Shown one piece after another: positions 1-16,149 of a stretch of DNA of 64,000 bases; the first letter of the stretch is position 1, and every line of letters begins with the position of its first letter. The stretch covers positions 27,344,987 to 27,408,986 of the forward strand of contig CP136063.1 of assembly GCA_032622095.1 (NCBI GenBank), written 5' to 3'. The position numbers and the translations under genes are program-made. The notes beneath the pieces were generated by a model that was given only the letters and a program-made list of their open reading frames with translations, searched no databases and had not been told where the DNA came from. Source of the stretch: Siphonodentalium dalli (Eukaryota > Mollusca > Scaphopoda > Gadilida > Siphonodentaliidae).

Positions 1-3000
1 GAGCACTGATTATCTGTTCTGGAGACCATAATTAAACATCGATATTTAACCTGGAGTTATTCATGATGACCACTGATTATCTGTTCTGGAGACCATAATT
101 AAACATCGATATGTAACCTGGAGTGCTCATGACTGGCAATGATTATCTGTTCTGGAGACCGTAATTAAAGATCGATATTTAATCTGGAGTTATTCATGAC
201 GAGCAATGATTATCTGTCCTTGAGACCATAATTAAACATCGATATTTAACCTTTAGTTATTCATGACGGGTACTGATTATCTGTTCTGGAGACCATAATT
301 AAACATCGATATATAACCTGGAGTGCTCATGACGGGCAATGATTATCTGTTCTGGAGACCGTAATTAAACATCGATATTTAACCTGGAGTTATTCATGAC
401 GAGCACTGATTATCTGTTCTGGAGACCACAATTAAACATCGATATTTAACCTTTAGTTATTCATGACGGGTACTGATTATCTGTTCTGGAGACCATAATT
501 AAACATCGATATATAACCTGGAGTTCTCATGACGAGCAATGAGTATCTGTTCCGGAGACCATAATTAAACATCGATTTTTAACCTTGAGTTATTCATGAC
601 GGGCAATGATTATCTGTTCAGGAGACCATAATTAAACATCGATATTGAACCTGGAGTTCTCATGACGGGCAATGATTATCTGTTCTGGAGACCGTAATTA
701 AAGATCGATATTTAATCTGGAGTTATTCATGACGAGCAATGATTATCTGTCCTTGAGACCATAATTAAACATCGATATTTAACCTTTAGTTATTCATGAC
801 GGGTACTGATTATCTGTTCTGGAGACCATAATTAAACATCGATATATAACCTGGAGTGCTCATGACGGGCAATGATTATCTGTTCTGGAGACCGTAATTA
901 AACATCGATATTTAACCTGGAGTTATTCATGACGAGCACTGATTATCTGTTCTGGAGACCACAATTAAACATCGATATTTAACCTTTAGTTATTCATGAC
1001 GGGTACTGATTATCTGTTCTGGAGACCGTAACTAAATATCTATATTTAACCTGGAGTTATTCATGGCGGGCACTGATTATCTGTTCTGGAGACCATAACT
1101 AAATATCTATATTTAACCTGGAGTTATTCATGGCGGGCATTGATTATCTGTCCTGGATACCATAATTAAACATCGATATTTAACCTGGAGTTCTCATGAC
1201 GGGCACTGATTATCTGTTCTGGAGACCGTATTTAAAGATCGATTTTTAATCTGGATTTATTCATGACGAGCAATGATTATCTGTTCTGGAGACCATAATT
1301 AAACATCGATATTTAACCTGGAGTTCTTCATGGCGGGCAATGATTATCTGCGCTGGAGACCACAATTAAACATCGATATTTAACCGTTTGTTATTCATGA
1401 CGGGTACTGATTATCTGTTCTGGAGACCATAATTAAACACCGATATATAACCTGGAGTTCTCATGACGGGCAATGAGTATCTGTTCCGGAGACCATAATT
1501 AAACATCGATTTTTAACCTTGAGTTATTCATGACGGGCAATGATTATCTGTTCAGGAGACCATAACTAAATATCGATATTTAACCTGGAGTTATTCATGA
1601 CGGGCTCTGATTATCTGTTCTGGAGATCATAACTATATATCGATATTTAATCTAGAGTTATTCATGACGGGCACTTTATTATCTGTTCAGGAGACCATAA
1701 CTAAATATCGATATTTAACATGGAGATCTCATGACGGGCACTCTATTATCTGTTCTGGAGACCATAACTAAATATCGATATTTAACCTGGAGTTATTCAT
1801 GACGGGCAATGATTATCTGTTCAGGAGACCATAACTAAATATCGATATTTAACCTGGAGTTATTCATGACGGGCACTGATTATCTGTTCTGGAGATCATA
1901 ACTATATATCGATATTTAATCTAGAGTTATTCATGACGGGCACTGATTATCTGTTCTGGAGACCTTAACTAAATATCGATATTTAACCTGGAGTTATTCA
2001 TGGTGGGCACTCTATTATCTGTTCTGGAGACCATAACTAAATATCGATATTTAACCTGGAGTTATTCATGACGGGCACTGATTATCTGTTCTGGAGACCT
2101 TAACTAAATATCGATATTTAACCTGGAGTTATTCATGGCGGGCACTGATTATCTGTCCTGGAGACCATAATTATACATCGATATTTAACCTGGAGTTCTC
2201 ATGACGGACACTGATTATCTGTTCTGGAGACCGTAATTAAAGATTGATATTTAACCTGGAGTTCTCATGACGGGCACTGATTATCTGTTCTGGAGACCAT
2301 AACTAAATATCGATATTTAACCTGGAGTTATTCATGACGGGCACTGATTATCTGTTCTGGAGATCATAACTATATATCGATATTTAATCTAGAGTTATTC
2401 ATGACGGGCACTGATTATCTGTCGTGGAGACCATAATTAAACATCGATATTTAACCTTGAGTTATTCATGACGGGCACTGATTATCTGTTCTGGAGAACA
2501 TAATTAAATATCGATATTTAACCTGGAGTTCTCATGACGGGCAATGTGTATCTGTTCTGGAGACCATAATTAAAGTTCGGTATGTTACCTTGAGTTATTC
2601 ATAACGGGCGATGATTATCTGTTCTGGAGACCATAATTAAATATCGATATTTAACCTTGGGTTATTCATAACGGGCAATGCTTATCTGTTCTTCAGACCA
2701 TAATTAAACATCGATAATTATCCTGGAATTATTCATAACGGTCACTGATTATCTGTTCTGGAGACCATAATTAAGGATCGATATTTAACTTGGTGTTCTC
2801 ATGACGGTCACTGATTATCTGTTCTGGAGACCATAATTAAAGATCGACATTTAACCTTGAGTTTTTCATGACGGGCACTGATTATCTGTTCTGGCGACCA
2901 TAATTAAACAACGATGTTTAACCTGGAGTTCTCGTGACGGGCAATGATTACCTGTGCTGGAGACCATAATCAAACATCGATATTTAACCTGGAGTTCTCT

Positions 3001-6000
3001 TGGCGGGCAATGATTATCTGCTCTGGAGATCGTAATTAAAGATCGATATTTAACCTGGAGTTTTTTATGACGAGCGCTGATTTTATATGTTCTGGAGACC
3101 ATAATTAAACATCGATATTTAACCTGGAGTTCTCATAACGGGCACTGATTATCTGTTCTGGAGACGATAATTAAACATCGATATTTAACCTGGAGTTCTC
3201 ATGATGGCCAATGAGTATCTGTTCTGGAGACGATAATTAAACATCGATATTTAACCTGGAGTTCTCATGACGGGCACTGATTATCTGTTCTGGAGACCAT
3301 AATTAAACATCGATATTTAACCTGGAGTTCTTATGATGTCCAATAAGAATCTGTTCTGGAGACGATAATTAAACATCGATATTCAACCTGGAGTTCTCAT
3401 GGCGGGCAATGAGTATCTGTTCTGGAGACGATAATTAAACATCGATATTTAACCTGGAGTTCTCATGATGTCCAATAAGAATCTGTTCTGGAGACGATAA
3501 TTAAACATCGATATTTAACCTGGAGTTCTCATGGCGGGCAATGAGTATCTGTTCTGGAGAAGATAATTAAACATCGATATTTAACCTGGAGTTCTCATGA
3601 CGGGCAATGAGTATCTGTTCTGGAGACGATAATTAAAGATCGATATGTTACCTTGAGTTATTCATAACGGACAATGATTATCTGTTCTGGAGACCATAAT
3701 TAAAGATCTATATTTAACCTTGAGTTAATCATAACAGGCAATGATTATCTGTTCTGGAGACCATAATTAAAGATCGATATTTAACCTTGAGTTAATCATA
3801 ACAGGCAATGATTATCTGTTCTGGAGAGCATAATTAAAGATCGATATTTAACCTTGAGTTATTCATAACGGGCAATGATTATCTGTTCTGGCGACCGTAA
3901 TTAAATATCGATATTTAACCTGGAGTTATTCATTACGGGCACTGATTATCTGTTCAGGAGACCATAATTAAACATCGATATTTAACCTGGAGTTCTTATG
4001 ACGGGCACTGATTATCTGTTCTGGAGACCATAATTAAACATCGATATTTAACCTGGAGTTCTCATGATTAGCAATGAGTATCTGTTCTGGAGACGATAAT
4101 TAAACATCGATATTTAATCTGGGGTTCTCATGGCGGGCAATGTTTATATGTTCTGGAGACCATAATTAAACATCGATATTTAATCTGGAATTCTCATGAC
4201 GGGCAATGAGTATCTGTTCTGGAGACGATAATTAAACGTCGATATTTAACCTGGAGTTCTCATGACGGGCAATGATTATCTGTTCAGGAGACCATAATTA
4301 AACATCGATATTTAACCTGGAGTTATCATGACGGGCACTGATTATCTGTTCTGGAGACCATAATTAAACATCGATATTTAACCTGGAGTTCTAATGACGG
4401 GCACTGATTATCTGTTCTGGAGACCATAATTAATCATCGATATTTAATCTTGAGTTATTCATAACGGGCAATGATTTATCTGTTCTGGAGACCATAATTA
4501 AATATCGATAATTATCCTGGAATTATTCATAACGGTCACTGAGTATCTGTTCTGTGTACCATAATTAAGGATCGATATTTAACTTGGTGTTCTCATGACG
4601 GGCACTGATTATCTGTTCTGGAGACAATAATTAAATATCGATATTTAACCTGGAGTTCTCATGACGGGCAATGAGTATCTGTTCTGGAGACCATAATTAA
4701 AGATCGATATGTTACCTTGAGTTATTCATAACGGGCAATGAGTATCTGTTCTGGAGACCATAATTAAACATCGATATTTAACCTGGAGTTCTCATGACGG
4801 GCAATGATTATCTGTTCTGGAGACCATAATTAAAGATCTATATTTAACCTTTAGTTATTCATAACGGGCAATGATTTATCTGTTCTGGAGACCATAATTA
4901 AATATCGATAATTATCCTGGAATTATTCATAACGGTCACTGAGTATCTGTTCTGTGTACCATAATTAAGGATCGATATTTAACTTGGTGTTCTCATGACG
5001 GTCACTGATTATCTGTTCTGGAGACCATAATTGAAGATCGACATTTAACCTTGAGTTATTCATGACGGGCACTGATTATCTGTTCTAGAGACCATAATTA
5101 AACATCGATATTTAATCTTGCGTTATACATGACGGGCACTGATTATCTGTTCTGGAGACCATAATTAAATATCGATATTTAACCTGGAGTTCTCATGACG
5201 AGCAATGAGTATCTGTTCTGGAGACCATAATTAAAGATCGATATGTTACCTTGAGTTATTCATAACGGTCACTGATTATCTGTTCTGGAGACCATAATTA
5301 AGGATCGATATTTAACTTGGTGTTCTCATGACGGTCACTGATTATCTGTTCTGGAGACCATAATTAAAGATCGACATTTAACCTTGAGTTATTCATAACG
5401 GGCACTGATTATCTGTTCTGGAGACCATAATTAAACATCGATATTTATCATTGAGTTATTCGTGACGAGCACTGATTGTCTGTGCTGGAGACCATAATTA
5501 AACATCGATATTTAACCTGGAGTTCTCACGACGGGCAATGATTACCTGTTCTGGAGACCATAATTAAACATCGATATTTAACCTGGAGTTATTCAAGACG
5601 AGCAATGAATATCTGTTCTGGAGACCATAATCAAACATCGATATTTAACCTGGAGTTCTCAGTGCGGGCAATGATTATCTGCCCTGGACACCTTAATCAA
5701 ATATCGATATTTAACTTGAGTTATTTATGACGAGCGCTGATTATCTGTTCTGTAGACCATAATAAAACATCGATATTTAACCTGGAGTTCTCACGATGGC
5801 CAATGAGTATCTGTTCTGGAGACGATAATTAAACATCGATATTTAACCTGGAGTTCTCATGGCGGGCAATGATTATCTGTTCTGGAGACCATAATTAAAC
5901 ATCGATGTTTAGCCTGGAGTTCTCATGACGGGCAATGAGTATCTGATCTGGAGGCGATAATTAAACATCGATATTTAACCTGCAGTTCTCATGACGGGCA

Positions 6001-8940
6001 GTGATTATCTGTTCTGGAGACCGTAATTAAAGATCGATATTTAACCTGGAGTTATTCATGATGACCACTGATTATCTGTTTGGAGACCATAATTAAACAT
6101 CGATATTTAACCTGGAGTGCTCATGGCGGGCAACGATTATCTGTTCTGGAGACCGTAATTAAAGATCGATATTTAACCTGGAAATATTCATGACGAGCAA
6201 TGATTATCTGTACTGGGTACCACAAATAAACATCGATATTTAACCTGGAGTTATTCATGACGAGCACTGATATTCTGTTCTGGAGACCATAATTAAACAT
6301 CGATATTTAACCTGCAGTTCTTCATGGCGGCAATGATTATCTGCTCTGGAGACCACAATTAAACATCGATATTTAACCTTGAGTTATTCATGACGGGTAC
6401 TGATTATCTGTTCTGGAGACCATAATTAAACATCGATATTTAACCTTGAGTTATTCATGACGGGCAATGTTTTTCTGTTCTGGAGATCGTAATTAAATAT
6501 CGATATTTAACCTGGAGTTATTCATGACGGGCACTGATCATCTGTCCAGGAGACCACAATTAAACATCGATATTTAACCGGTAGTTCCTCACGACGGGCA
6601 GTGATTATCTGTTCTGGAGACCATAATTAGACATCGATATTTATCATGGAGTTCTTATGACGGGCACTTTATTATCTGTTATGGAGACCATAACTAATAT
6701 CGATATTTAACCTGGAGTTCTCATGACGGGCACTGATTATCTGTTTTGGAGACCGTAATTAAAGATTGATATTTAACCTGGAGTTCTCATGACGGGCACT
6801 GATTATCTGTTCTGGAGACCACAACTAAATATCGATATTTAACCTGGAGTTATTCATGGCGGGCACTGATTATATGTCCTGGAGACCATAATTAAACATC
6901 GACATTTAACCTTGAGTTCTCATGCCGGGCACAGATTATCTGTTATGGAGGCCGTAATTAAAGATTGATATTTAACCTGGAGTTCTCACGACGAGCAATG
7001 ATGATCTGTTCTGGAGACCATAATTAAAGATCGGTATATAACCTGGAGTTATTCATGACGGGCACTGATTATCTGTTCTGGACTCCATAATTAAACATCA
7101 ATATATAACCTTGAGTTATTCATGGCGGACAATGATTATCTGTTCTGGAGACAATAATTAAATATCGATATTTAACCTTGAGTTAATCAAAACGGGCAAT
7201 GAATAATTGTTCTGGAAACCATAATTAAAGATCGATATTTAACCTTCAGTTATTCAAAACGGGCAATGATTATATGTTCTGGAGACGATAATTAAACATC
7301 GATATTTAACCTGTAGTTCTCATGACGGGCAATGATTATCTGTTCTGGAGACCGTAATTAAAGGTCGATATTTAACCTGGAGTTATTCAGGACGACCACT
7401 GATTATCTGCTCTGGAGACCATAATTAAACATATATATGTAACCTGGAGTGCTCATGATGGGCAATGATTATATGTTCTGGAGACCGTAATTAAAGATCG
7501 ATATTTAACCTGGAGTTATTCATGACGAGCAATGATTATCTGTCCTGGAGACCATAAATAAACATCGATATTTAACCTGGAGTTATTCATGACGAGCACT
7601 GATTATCGGTTCTGGATACCATAATTAAATATCGATATTTAAGCTGGAGATCTTCATGGCGGGCAATGATTATCTGCTTTGGAGACAACAATTAAACATC
7701 GATATTTGACCTTGAGCTATTCATGACGAGCACTGATTATCTGTTGGGAAGACCATAATTAAACATCGATATTTAACCTTGAGTTATTCATGACTGGCAC
7801 TGATTATCTGTTCTGGAGATCATAATTAAACATCGTTATTTAACCTGGAGTTCTCATAACGGGCAATGATTATCTGTTCTGGAGACTATAATTAAACATC
7901 GATATTTAATCTTGAGTTATTCAAAGCGGGCAATGATTATCTGTTCTGGAGACCGTAATTTAATATCGATATTTAACCTTGAGTTATTCAAAACGGTCAA
8001 CGATTATCTGTTCAGAAGACCATAATTAAATATCGATATTCAACCAGGAGTTATTCATGACGGGCAATGTTTTTCTGTTCTGGAGATCGTAATTAAATAT
8101 CGATATTTAACCTGGAGTTATTCATGACGGGCACTGATCATCTGTCCAGGAGACCACAATTAAACATCGATATTTAACCGGTAGTTCCTCAAGACGGAAA
8201 GTGATTATCTGTTCTGGAGACCATAATTAGACATCGATATTTATCATGGAGTTCTTATGACGGGCACTTTATTATCTGTTATGGAGACCATAACTAACAT
8301 CGATATTGAACCAGGAGTTCTCATGACGGGCACTGATTATCTGTTCTGGAGACCATAATAAAACATCGATATTTAACCTGGAGTTCTCATGACGGGCACA
8401 GATTATCTGTTCTGGAGACCGTAATTAAAGATTGATATTTAACCTGGAGTTCTCATGACGGGCACTGATTATCTGTTCTGGAGACCATAACTAAATATCG
8501 ATATTTAACCTGGAGTTATTCATGGCGGGCACTGATTATATGTCCTGGAGACCATAATTAAACATCGATATTTAACCTTGAGTTATTCATAACGGGCACT
8601 GATTATCTGTTCTGGAGATCATAATTAAACATCGTTATTTAACCTGGAGTTCTCATAACGGGCAATGATTATCTGTTCTGGAGACCATAATTAAACATCG
8701 ATATTTAATCTTGAGTTATTCAAAACGGGCAATGATTATCTGTTCTGGAGACCGTAATTTAATATCGATATTTAACCTTGAGTTATTCAAAACGGTCAAC
8801 GATTATCTGTTCAGAAGGCCATAATTAAATATCGATATTCAACCAGGAGTTCCTCATGGCGGGCACTGATTACCTGTTCTGATGACCATAATTAAACATC
8901 GATATTTAACCTGGAGTTCTCATGACGGGCACTGATTGTC

Positions 8941-9024
8941 ATTGCCCGTTATGAATAACTCAAGGATAAATATGGATCTTTAATTATGGTCTCCAGAACA
9001 TATAACCATTGCCCATTATGAATA
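8941..9024 (-). repeat. single inverted satellite monomer
   Basis: Within the otherwise one-directional array this stretch reads as the reverse complement of the monomer. It starts ATTGCCCGTTATGAATAACT and passes through TTTAATTATGGTCTCCAGAA before ending near ATTGCCCATTATGAATA. Slightly more than one unit is flipped. The forward array resumes at about 9,025 with a shortened unit (AATCTGTTCTCATGACAGG). It is the only inverted unit I found in the window. Both ends fall in the GGCAAT/ATTGCC part of the monomer, which suggests a local inversion or template switch there. Confidence 0.85.
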
Positions 9025-12000
9025 ATCTGTTCTCATGACAGGCAATGATTATCTGTTCTGGAGACCGTAATTAAAGATGGATATTTATCCTTGAGTTATT
9101 CATGACGACCACTGATTATCTGTTCTGGAGACCATAATTAAACATCGATATTTAACCTTGAGTTATTCATGACGGGAAATGACTATCTGTTCTGGAGATC
9201 GTAATTAAATAACGATATTTAACCTGGAGTTATTCATGACGGGCACTGATTATCTGTCCAGGAGACCATAATTAAACATCGATATTTAACCTGTAGTTCC
9301 TCACGACGGGCAGTGATTATCTGTTCTGGAGACCATAATTAGACATCGATATTTAACATGGAGTTCTCATGGCGGGCACTTTATTATCTGTTCTGGAGAC
9401 CATTATTAAACATCGATATTTAACCAGGAGTTCTCATGACGGGCACTGATTATCTGTTCTGGAGACCATAACTAAATATCGATATTTAACCTGGAGTTAT
9501 TCATGACGGGCACTGATTATCTGTTCTGGAGACCATAACTAAATATCGATATTTAACCTGGAGTTATTCATGGCGGGCACTGGTTATATGTCCTGGAGAC
9601 CATAATTAAACATCGATATTTAACCTGGAGTTCTCATGACGGGCACTGATTATCTGTTCTGGAGACCATAATTAAACATCGGTATTTAACCTGGAGTTCT
9701 CATGACGAGCAAAGATGATCTGTTCTGGAGACCAGAATTAAAGATTGGTATTTAACATGGAGTTATTCATGACGGGCACTGATTATCTGTTCTGGACTTC
9801 ATAATAATATATAACCTTGAGTTATTCATAACGGACAATGATTATCTGTTCTGGAGACAATAATTAAATATCGATATTTATCCTTGAGTTATTCAAAACG
9901 GGCAATGATTAATTGTTCTGGAGACCGTAACTAAATATCGATATTTAACCTGGAGCTCTCATGACCGACACTGATCATCTGTTCTGGAGACCATGATTAA
10001 ACATCGATATTTAACCTGGAGTTATTCATAACGGGCAATGATTATCTGTTCTGGAGACCATGATTAAAGATCGATATTTATCCTTGAGTTATTCATAACG
10101 GGCAATGAATATCTGTTCATGAGACCATAATTAAACATCGATGATTAACCTGGAGTTATTCATAACGGGCAATGATTATCTGTTCTGGAAACCACAATTA
10201 AAGATCGATATTTAACCTTCAGTTATTCAAAACGGGCAATGATTATATGTTCTGGAGACGATAATTAAACATCGATATTTAACCTGTAGTTCTCATGACG
10301 GGCAATGATTATCTGTTCTGGAGACCGTAATTAAAGATCGATATTTAACCTGGAGTTATTCATGACGAGCAATGATTATCTGTCCTGGAGACCATAAATA
10401 AAGATCGATATTAAACCTGCAGTTATTCACGACGAGCACTGATTATCTGTTTTGGATACCATAATTAAACATCGATATTTAAGCTGGAGTTCTTCATGGC
10501 GGGCAATGATTATCTGCTTTGGAGACCACAATTAAACATTGATATTTAACCTTGAGTTATTCATGACGAGCACTGATTATCTGTTGTGGAGACCATAATT
10601 AAACATCGATATTTAACCTTGAGTTATTCACGACGGGCACTGAATATCTGTTCTGGAGATCACAATTAAACATCGATATATAACCTGGAGTTCTCATAAC
10701 GGGCAATGATTATCTGTTCTGGAGACCATAATTAAACATCGATATTTAACCTTGAGTTATTCATAACGGGCAATGATTATCTGCTCTGGAGACCATCATT
10801 AAAGATCGATATATAACCTGGAGTTCTCATAACGGGCACTGATTATCTGTTCTGGAGACCATAATTAAACATCGATATTTAACCTTGAGTTATTCATAAC
10901 GGGCAATGATTATCTGCTCTGGAGACCATCATTAAACATCGATATTTAACCTGGAGTTATTCATGACGGGCACTGATTATCTGTCCAGGAGATCATAATT
11001 AAACATCGACATTTAACCTGGAGTTCCTCACGATGGGCAGTGATTATATGTTCTGGAGACTATAATTAAACATCGATATTTAACCTGGAGTACTCATGAC
11101 GGGCAATGATTATCTGTTGTGGAGACCATAAGTAAACATCGATATTTAACCTTTAGTTATTCATGGCGGGCACTGATTATCTGCTCTGGAGACCATAATT
11201 AAACATCGATATTTAACCTGGAGTTATTCATGACGGGCACCGATTATCTGTCCTGGAGACCATAATTAAACATCGATATTTAACCAGGAGTTATCATGCC
11301 GGGCACTGATTATGTGTTCTGGAGTCCGTAAATAAAGATTTATATTTAACCAGGTTTCTCATGACGGGCACTGATTGTCTGTTCTGGAGACCATAACTAA
11401 ATATCGATATTTAACCTGGAGTTATTCATGACGGGCACTGATTATCTGTTCTGGAAACCATAACCAAACATCGATATTTAACCTGGAGTTCTCATGACGG
11501 AAACTGATTATCTGTTCTGGTGACCATAATTAAACATTGTTATTTAACCTGTAGTTCTCATGACGGGCACTGATAATCTGTTCTGGGGACCATAATTAAA
11601 CATCGATATTTACCCTGGCGTTCTCATGACGGGCACAGATTATCTGTTCTGGAGACCATAATTAAACATTGATATTTAACCTGTAGTTCTCATGACGGGC
11701 ACTGATAATCTGTTCTGGGGACCATAATTAAACATCGATATTTACCCTGGCGTTCTCATGACGGGCACAGATTATCTGGTCTGGAAACCATAATTAAACA
11801 TCGATATTTAACCTGGAGTTATTCATGACGAGCAATGATGATCTGTTCTGGAGACCATAATTAAAGATCGATATTTAACCTGGAGTTATTCATGACGACC
11901 ACTGATTATCTGTTCTGGAGACCATAATTAAACATCGATATTTAACCTTGAGTTATTCATGACGGGCAATGATTATCTGTTCTGGAGACCACGATTAAAC

Positions 12001-15000
12001 ATCGATATTTAACCTGGAGTTCTCATGACGGAAACGGATTATCTGTTCTGGAGGCCATAACTAAATATCAATATTTAACCTGGAGTTCTCATGACGAGCA
12101 ATGATGATCTGTTCTGGAGACCATAACTAAAGATTGGTATTTAACATGGAGTTATTCATGACGGGCACTGATTATCTGTTCTGGACTCCATAATTAAACA
12201 TCAATATATAACCTTGAGTTATTCATAACGGACAATGATTATCTGTTCTGGAGACAATAATTAAATATCGATATTTAACCTTGAGTTATTCAAAACGGGC
12301 AATGATTAATTGTTCTGGAGACCGTAACTAAATATCGATATTTAACCTGGAGCTCTTGACGGACACTGATCATCTGTTCTGGAGACCCTGAATAAACATC
12401 CATATTTAACCTGGAGTTATTCAAAACGGGCAATGATTATCTGTTCTGGAGACCATGATTAAAGATCGATATTTATCCTTGAGTTATTCATAACGGGCAA
12501 TGAATATCTGTTCAGGAGACCATAATTAAACATCGATATTTAACCTGGAGTTATTCATAACGGGCAATGATTATCTGTTCTGGAAACCACAATTAAAGAT
12601 CGATATTTAACCTTCAGTTATTCAAAACGGGCAATGATTATATGTTCTGGAGACGATAATTAAACATCGATATTTAACCTCTAGTTCTCATGACGGGCAA
12701 TGATTTTCTGTTCTGGAGACCGTAATTAAAGATCGATATTTACCTGGAGTTATTCAGGACGACCACTGATTATCTGTTCTGGAGACCATAATTAAACATA
12801 TATATCTAACCTGGAGTGCTCATGACGGGCAATGATTATATGTTCTGGAGACCGTTATTAAAGATTGATATTTAACCTGGAGTTATTCATGACGAGCAAT
12901 GATTATCTGTCCTGGAGACCATAAATAAAGATCGATATTAAACCTGGAGTTATTCACGACGATCACTGATTATCTGTTCTGGATACTAAAATTAAACATC
13001 GATATTTAAGCTGGAGTTCTTCATGGCGGGCAATGATTATCTGCTTTGGAGAACACAATTAAACATCGATATTTAACCTTGAGTTATTCATGACGAGCAC
13101 TGATTATCTGTTGTGGAGACCATAATTAAACATCGATATTTAACCTTGAGTTATTCACCACGGGCACTGAATATCTGTTCTGGAGATCATAATTAAATAT
13201 CGATATTTAACCTGGAGTTCTCATAACGGGCAATGATTATCTGTTGTGGAGACCATAATTAAACATCGATATTTAAGCTTGAGTTATTCATAACGGGCAA
13301 TGATTATCTGCTCTGGAGACCATCATTAAAGATCGATATTTAACCTTGAGTTACTCATAACGGACAATGATTATCTGTTCTGGAGACCGTAATTAAATAT
13401 CGACATTTAACCTTGAGTTATTCATGACGGGCACTGATTATCTGTCCAGGAGATCATAATTAAACATCGATATTTAACCTGGAGTTCCTCACGATGGGCA
13501 CTGATTATGTGTTCTGGAGTCCGTAAATAAATATTTATATTTAACCTGGTTTCTCATGACGGGCACTGATTGTCTGTTCTGGAGACCATAACTAAATATC
13601 GATATTTAACCTGGAGTTATTCATGACGGGCACTGATTATCTGTTCTGGAAACCATAACCAAACATCGATATTTAACCTGGAGTTTTCATGATGGAAACT
13701 GATTATCTGTTCTGGAGACCGTAATTAAAGATCGATATTTAACCTGGAGTTCTCATGACGGGCACTGATAATCTGTTCTGGGGACCATAATTAAACATCG
13801 ATATTTAACCTGGAGTTCTCATGACGGGCACAGATTATCTGGTCTGGAAACCATACTTAAACATCGATATTTAACCTGGAGTTATTCATGACGAGCAATG
13901 ATGATCTGTTCTGGAGACCATAATTAAAAGTCGGCATTTAACCTGGGGTCATTCATGGCGGGCACTGATTATCTGTTCTGGACTCCATAATTAAACATCG
14001 ATATTTATCCTTGAGTTATTCAAAACGTGCAATGATTATCTGTTCTGGAGACAATAATTAAAGATCGATATTTAACCTTGAGTTATTCAAAACGGGCAAT
14101 GATTATCTGTTCTGGAGACCGTAATTATATATCGATATCAATCCTGGAGTTATTCATGACGGGCACTGATTATCTGTTCAGGAGACCATAATTAAACATC
14201 GATATTTAACCTGGAGTTATTAATTACGGCCAATGTTTATTTGTTCAGGAGACCATAATTAAAGGTCGATATTTAACCTTGAGTTATTCAAAACGGGGAA
14301 TGATTATATGTTCTGGAGACATTAACTGAATATCGATATTTAACCAGGAGTTATTCATGACGGGCACTGATTATCTGTTCAGGAGACCATAATTAAACAT
14401 CGATAATTAACCTGGAGTTCCTCTTGACGAGCACTTTATTATCTGTTCTTGAGACCACAATTAAACATCGATATTTAACCTGGAGTTCTCATGACGGGCA
14501 ATGAGTATCTGTTCTGGAGACCATAAATAAATATCGTTATTTAACCTCGAGTTATTCATGACGGGCACCGATTATCTGTTCAGGAGACCATAATTAAACG
14601 TCTATATTTAACATGGAGTTATTCATGACGGGCACTGGTTATCTGTTCTGAGGTCCATAATTAAACATCGATATTTAAATTTGAGTTATTCATAACGGGC
14701 AATGATTATCTGTTCTGGAGACAATAATTAAAGATCGATATTTAACCTTGAGTTATTCAAAACGGACAATGATTATCTGTTCTGGAGACCATAATTAAAT
14801 ATCAATATTTAACCTGGAGTTCTCATGACGGGCAATGAGTATCTGTTCTGGAGACCATAATTAAAGATCGATATGTTACCTTGAGTTATTCATAACGGGC
14901 AGTGATTATCTGTTCTGGAGACCATAATTAAAGATCGATATTTAACCTTGAGTTATTCATAACGGGCAATGATTATCTGTTCTGGAGACCATAATTAAAC

Positions 15001-16149
15001 ATCGATAATTATCCTGAAATTATTCATAACGGTCACTGATTATCTGTTCTGGAGACCATAATTAAACATCGATAATTATCCTGAAATTATTCATAACGGT
15101 CACTGATTATCTGTGCTGGAGACCATAATTAAGGATCGATATTTAACCTGGAGTTCCTCTTGACGAGCACTTTATTATCTGTTCTTGAGACCACAATTAA
15201 ACATCGATATTTAACCTGGAGTTATTCAAAACGGGCAATGATTATATGTTCTGGAGACATTAACTGAATATCGATATTTAACCAGGAGTTATTCATGACG
15301 GGCACTGATTATCTGTTCAGGAGACCATAATTAAACATCGATATTTAACCTGGAGTTCCTCTTGACGAGCACTTTATTATCTGTTCTTGAGACAACAATT
15401 AAACATCGATATTTAACCTGGAGTTCTCATGACGGGCAATGAGTATCTGTTGTGGAGACCATAAATAAATATCGTTATTTAACCTGGAGTTATTCATGAC
15501 GGGCACCGATTATCTGTTCAGGAGACCATAATTAAACGTCTATATTTAACATGGAGTTATTCATGACGGGCACTGGTTATCTGTTCTGAGGTCCATAATT
15601 AAACATCGATATTTAAATTTGAGTTATTCATAACGGGCAATGATTATCTGTTCTGGAGACAATAATTAAAGATCGATATTTAACCTTGAGTTATTCAAAA
15701 CATACAATGATTATCTGTTCTGGAGACCATAATTAAATATCAATATTTAACCTGGAGTTCTCATGACGGGCAATGAGTATCTGTTCTGGACACCATAATT
15801 AAAGATCGATATGTTACCTTGAGTTATTCATAACGGGCAATGATTATCTGTTCTGGAGACCATAATTAAGGATCGATATTTAACCTGGAGTTATCATGAC
15901 GGGCAATGAGTATCTGTTCTGGAGACTATAATTAATGATCTATATTTAACCTTGAGTTATTCATAACGGGCAGTGATTATCTGTTCTGAGGTCCATAATT
16001 AAACATCGATATTTAAATTTGAGTTATTCATAACGGGCAATGATTATCTGTTCTGGAGACAATAATTAAAGATCGATATTTAACCTTGAGTTATTCAAAA
16101 CGGACAATGATTATCTGTTCTGGAGACCATAATTAAATATCAATATTTA

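Noticed and set aside
2866-3102. 78-codon minus-strand open frame
   Set aside because: It lies wholly in satellite monomers. Its translation is a repeating pattern caused by the 66-67 bp period, and neighbouring units break the frame.
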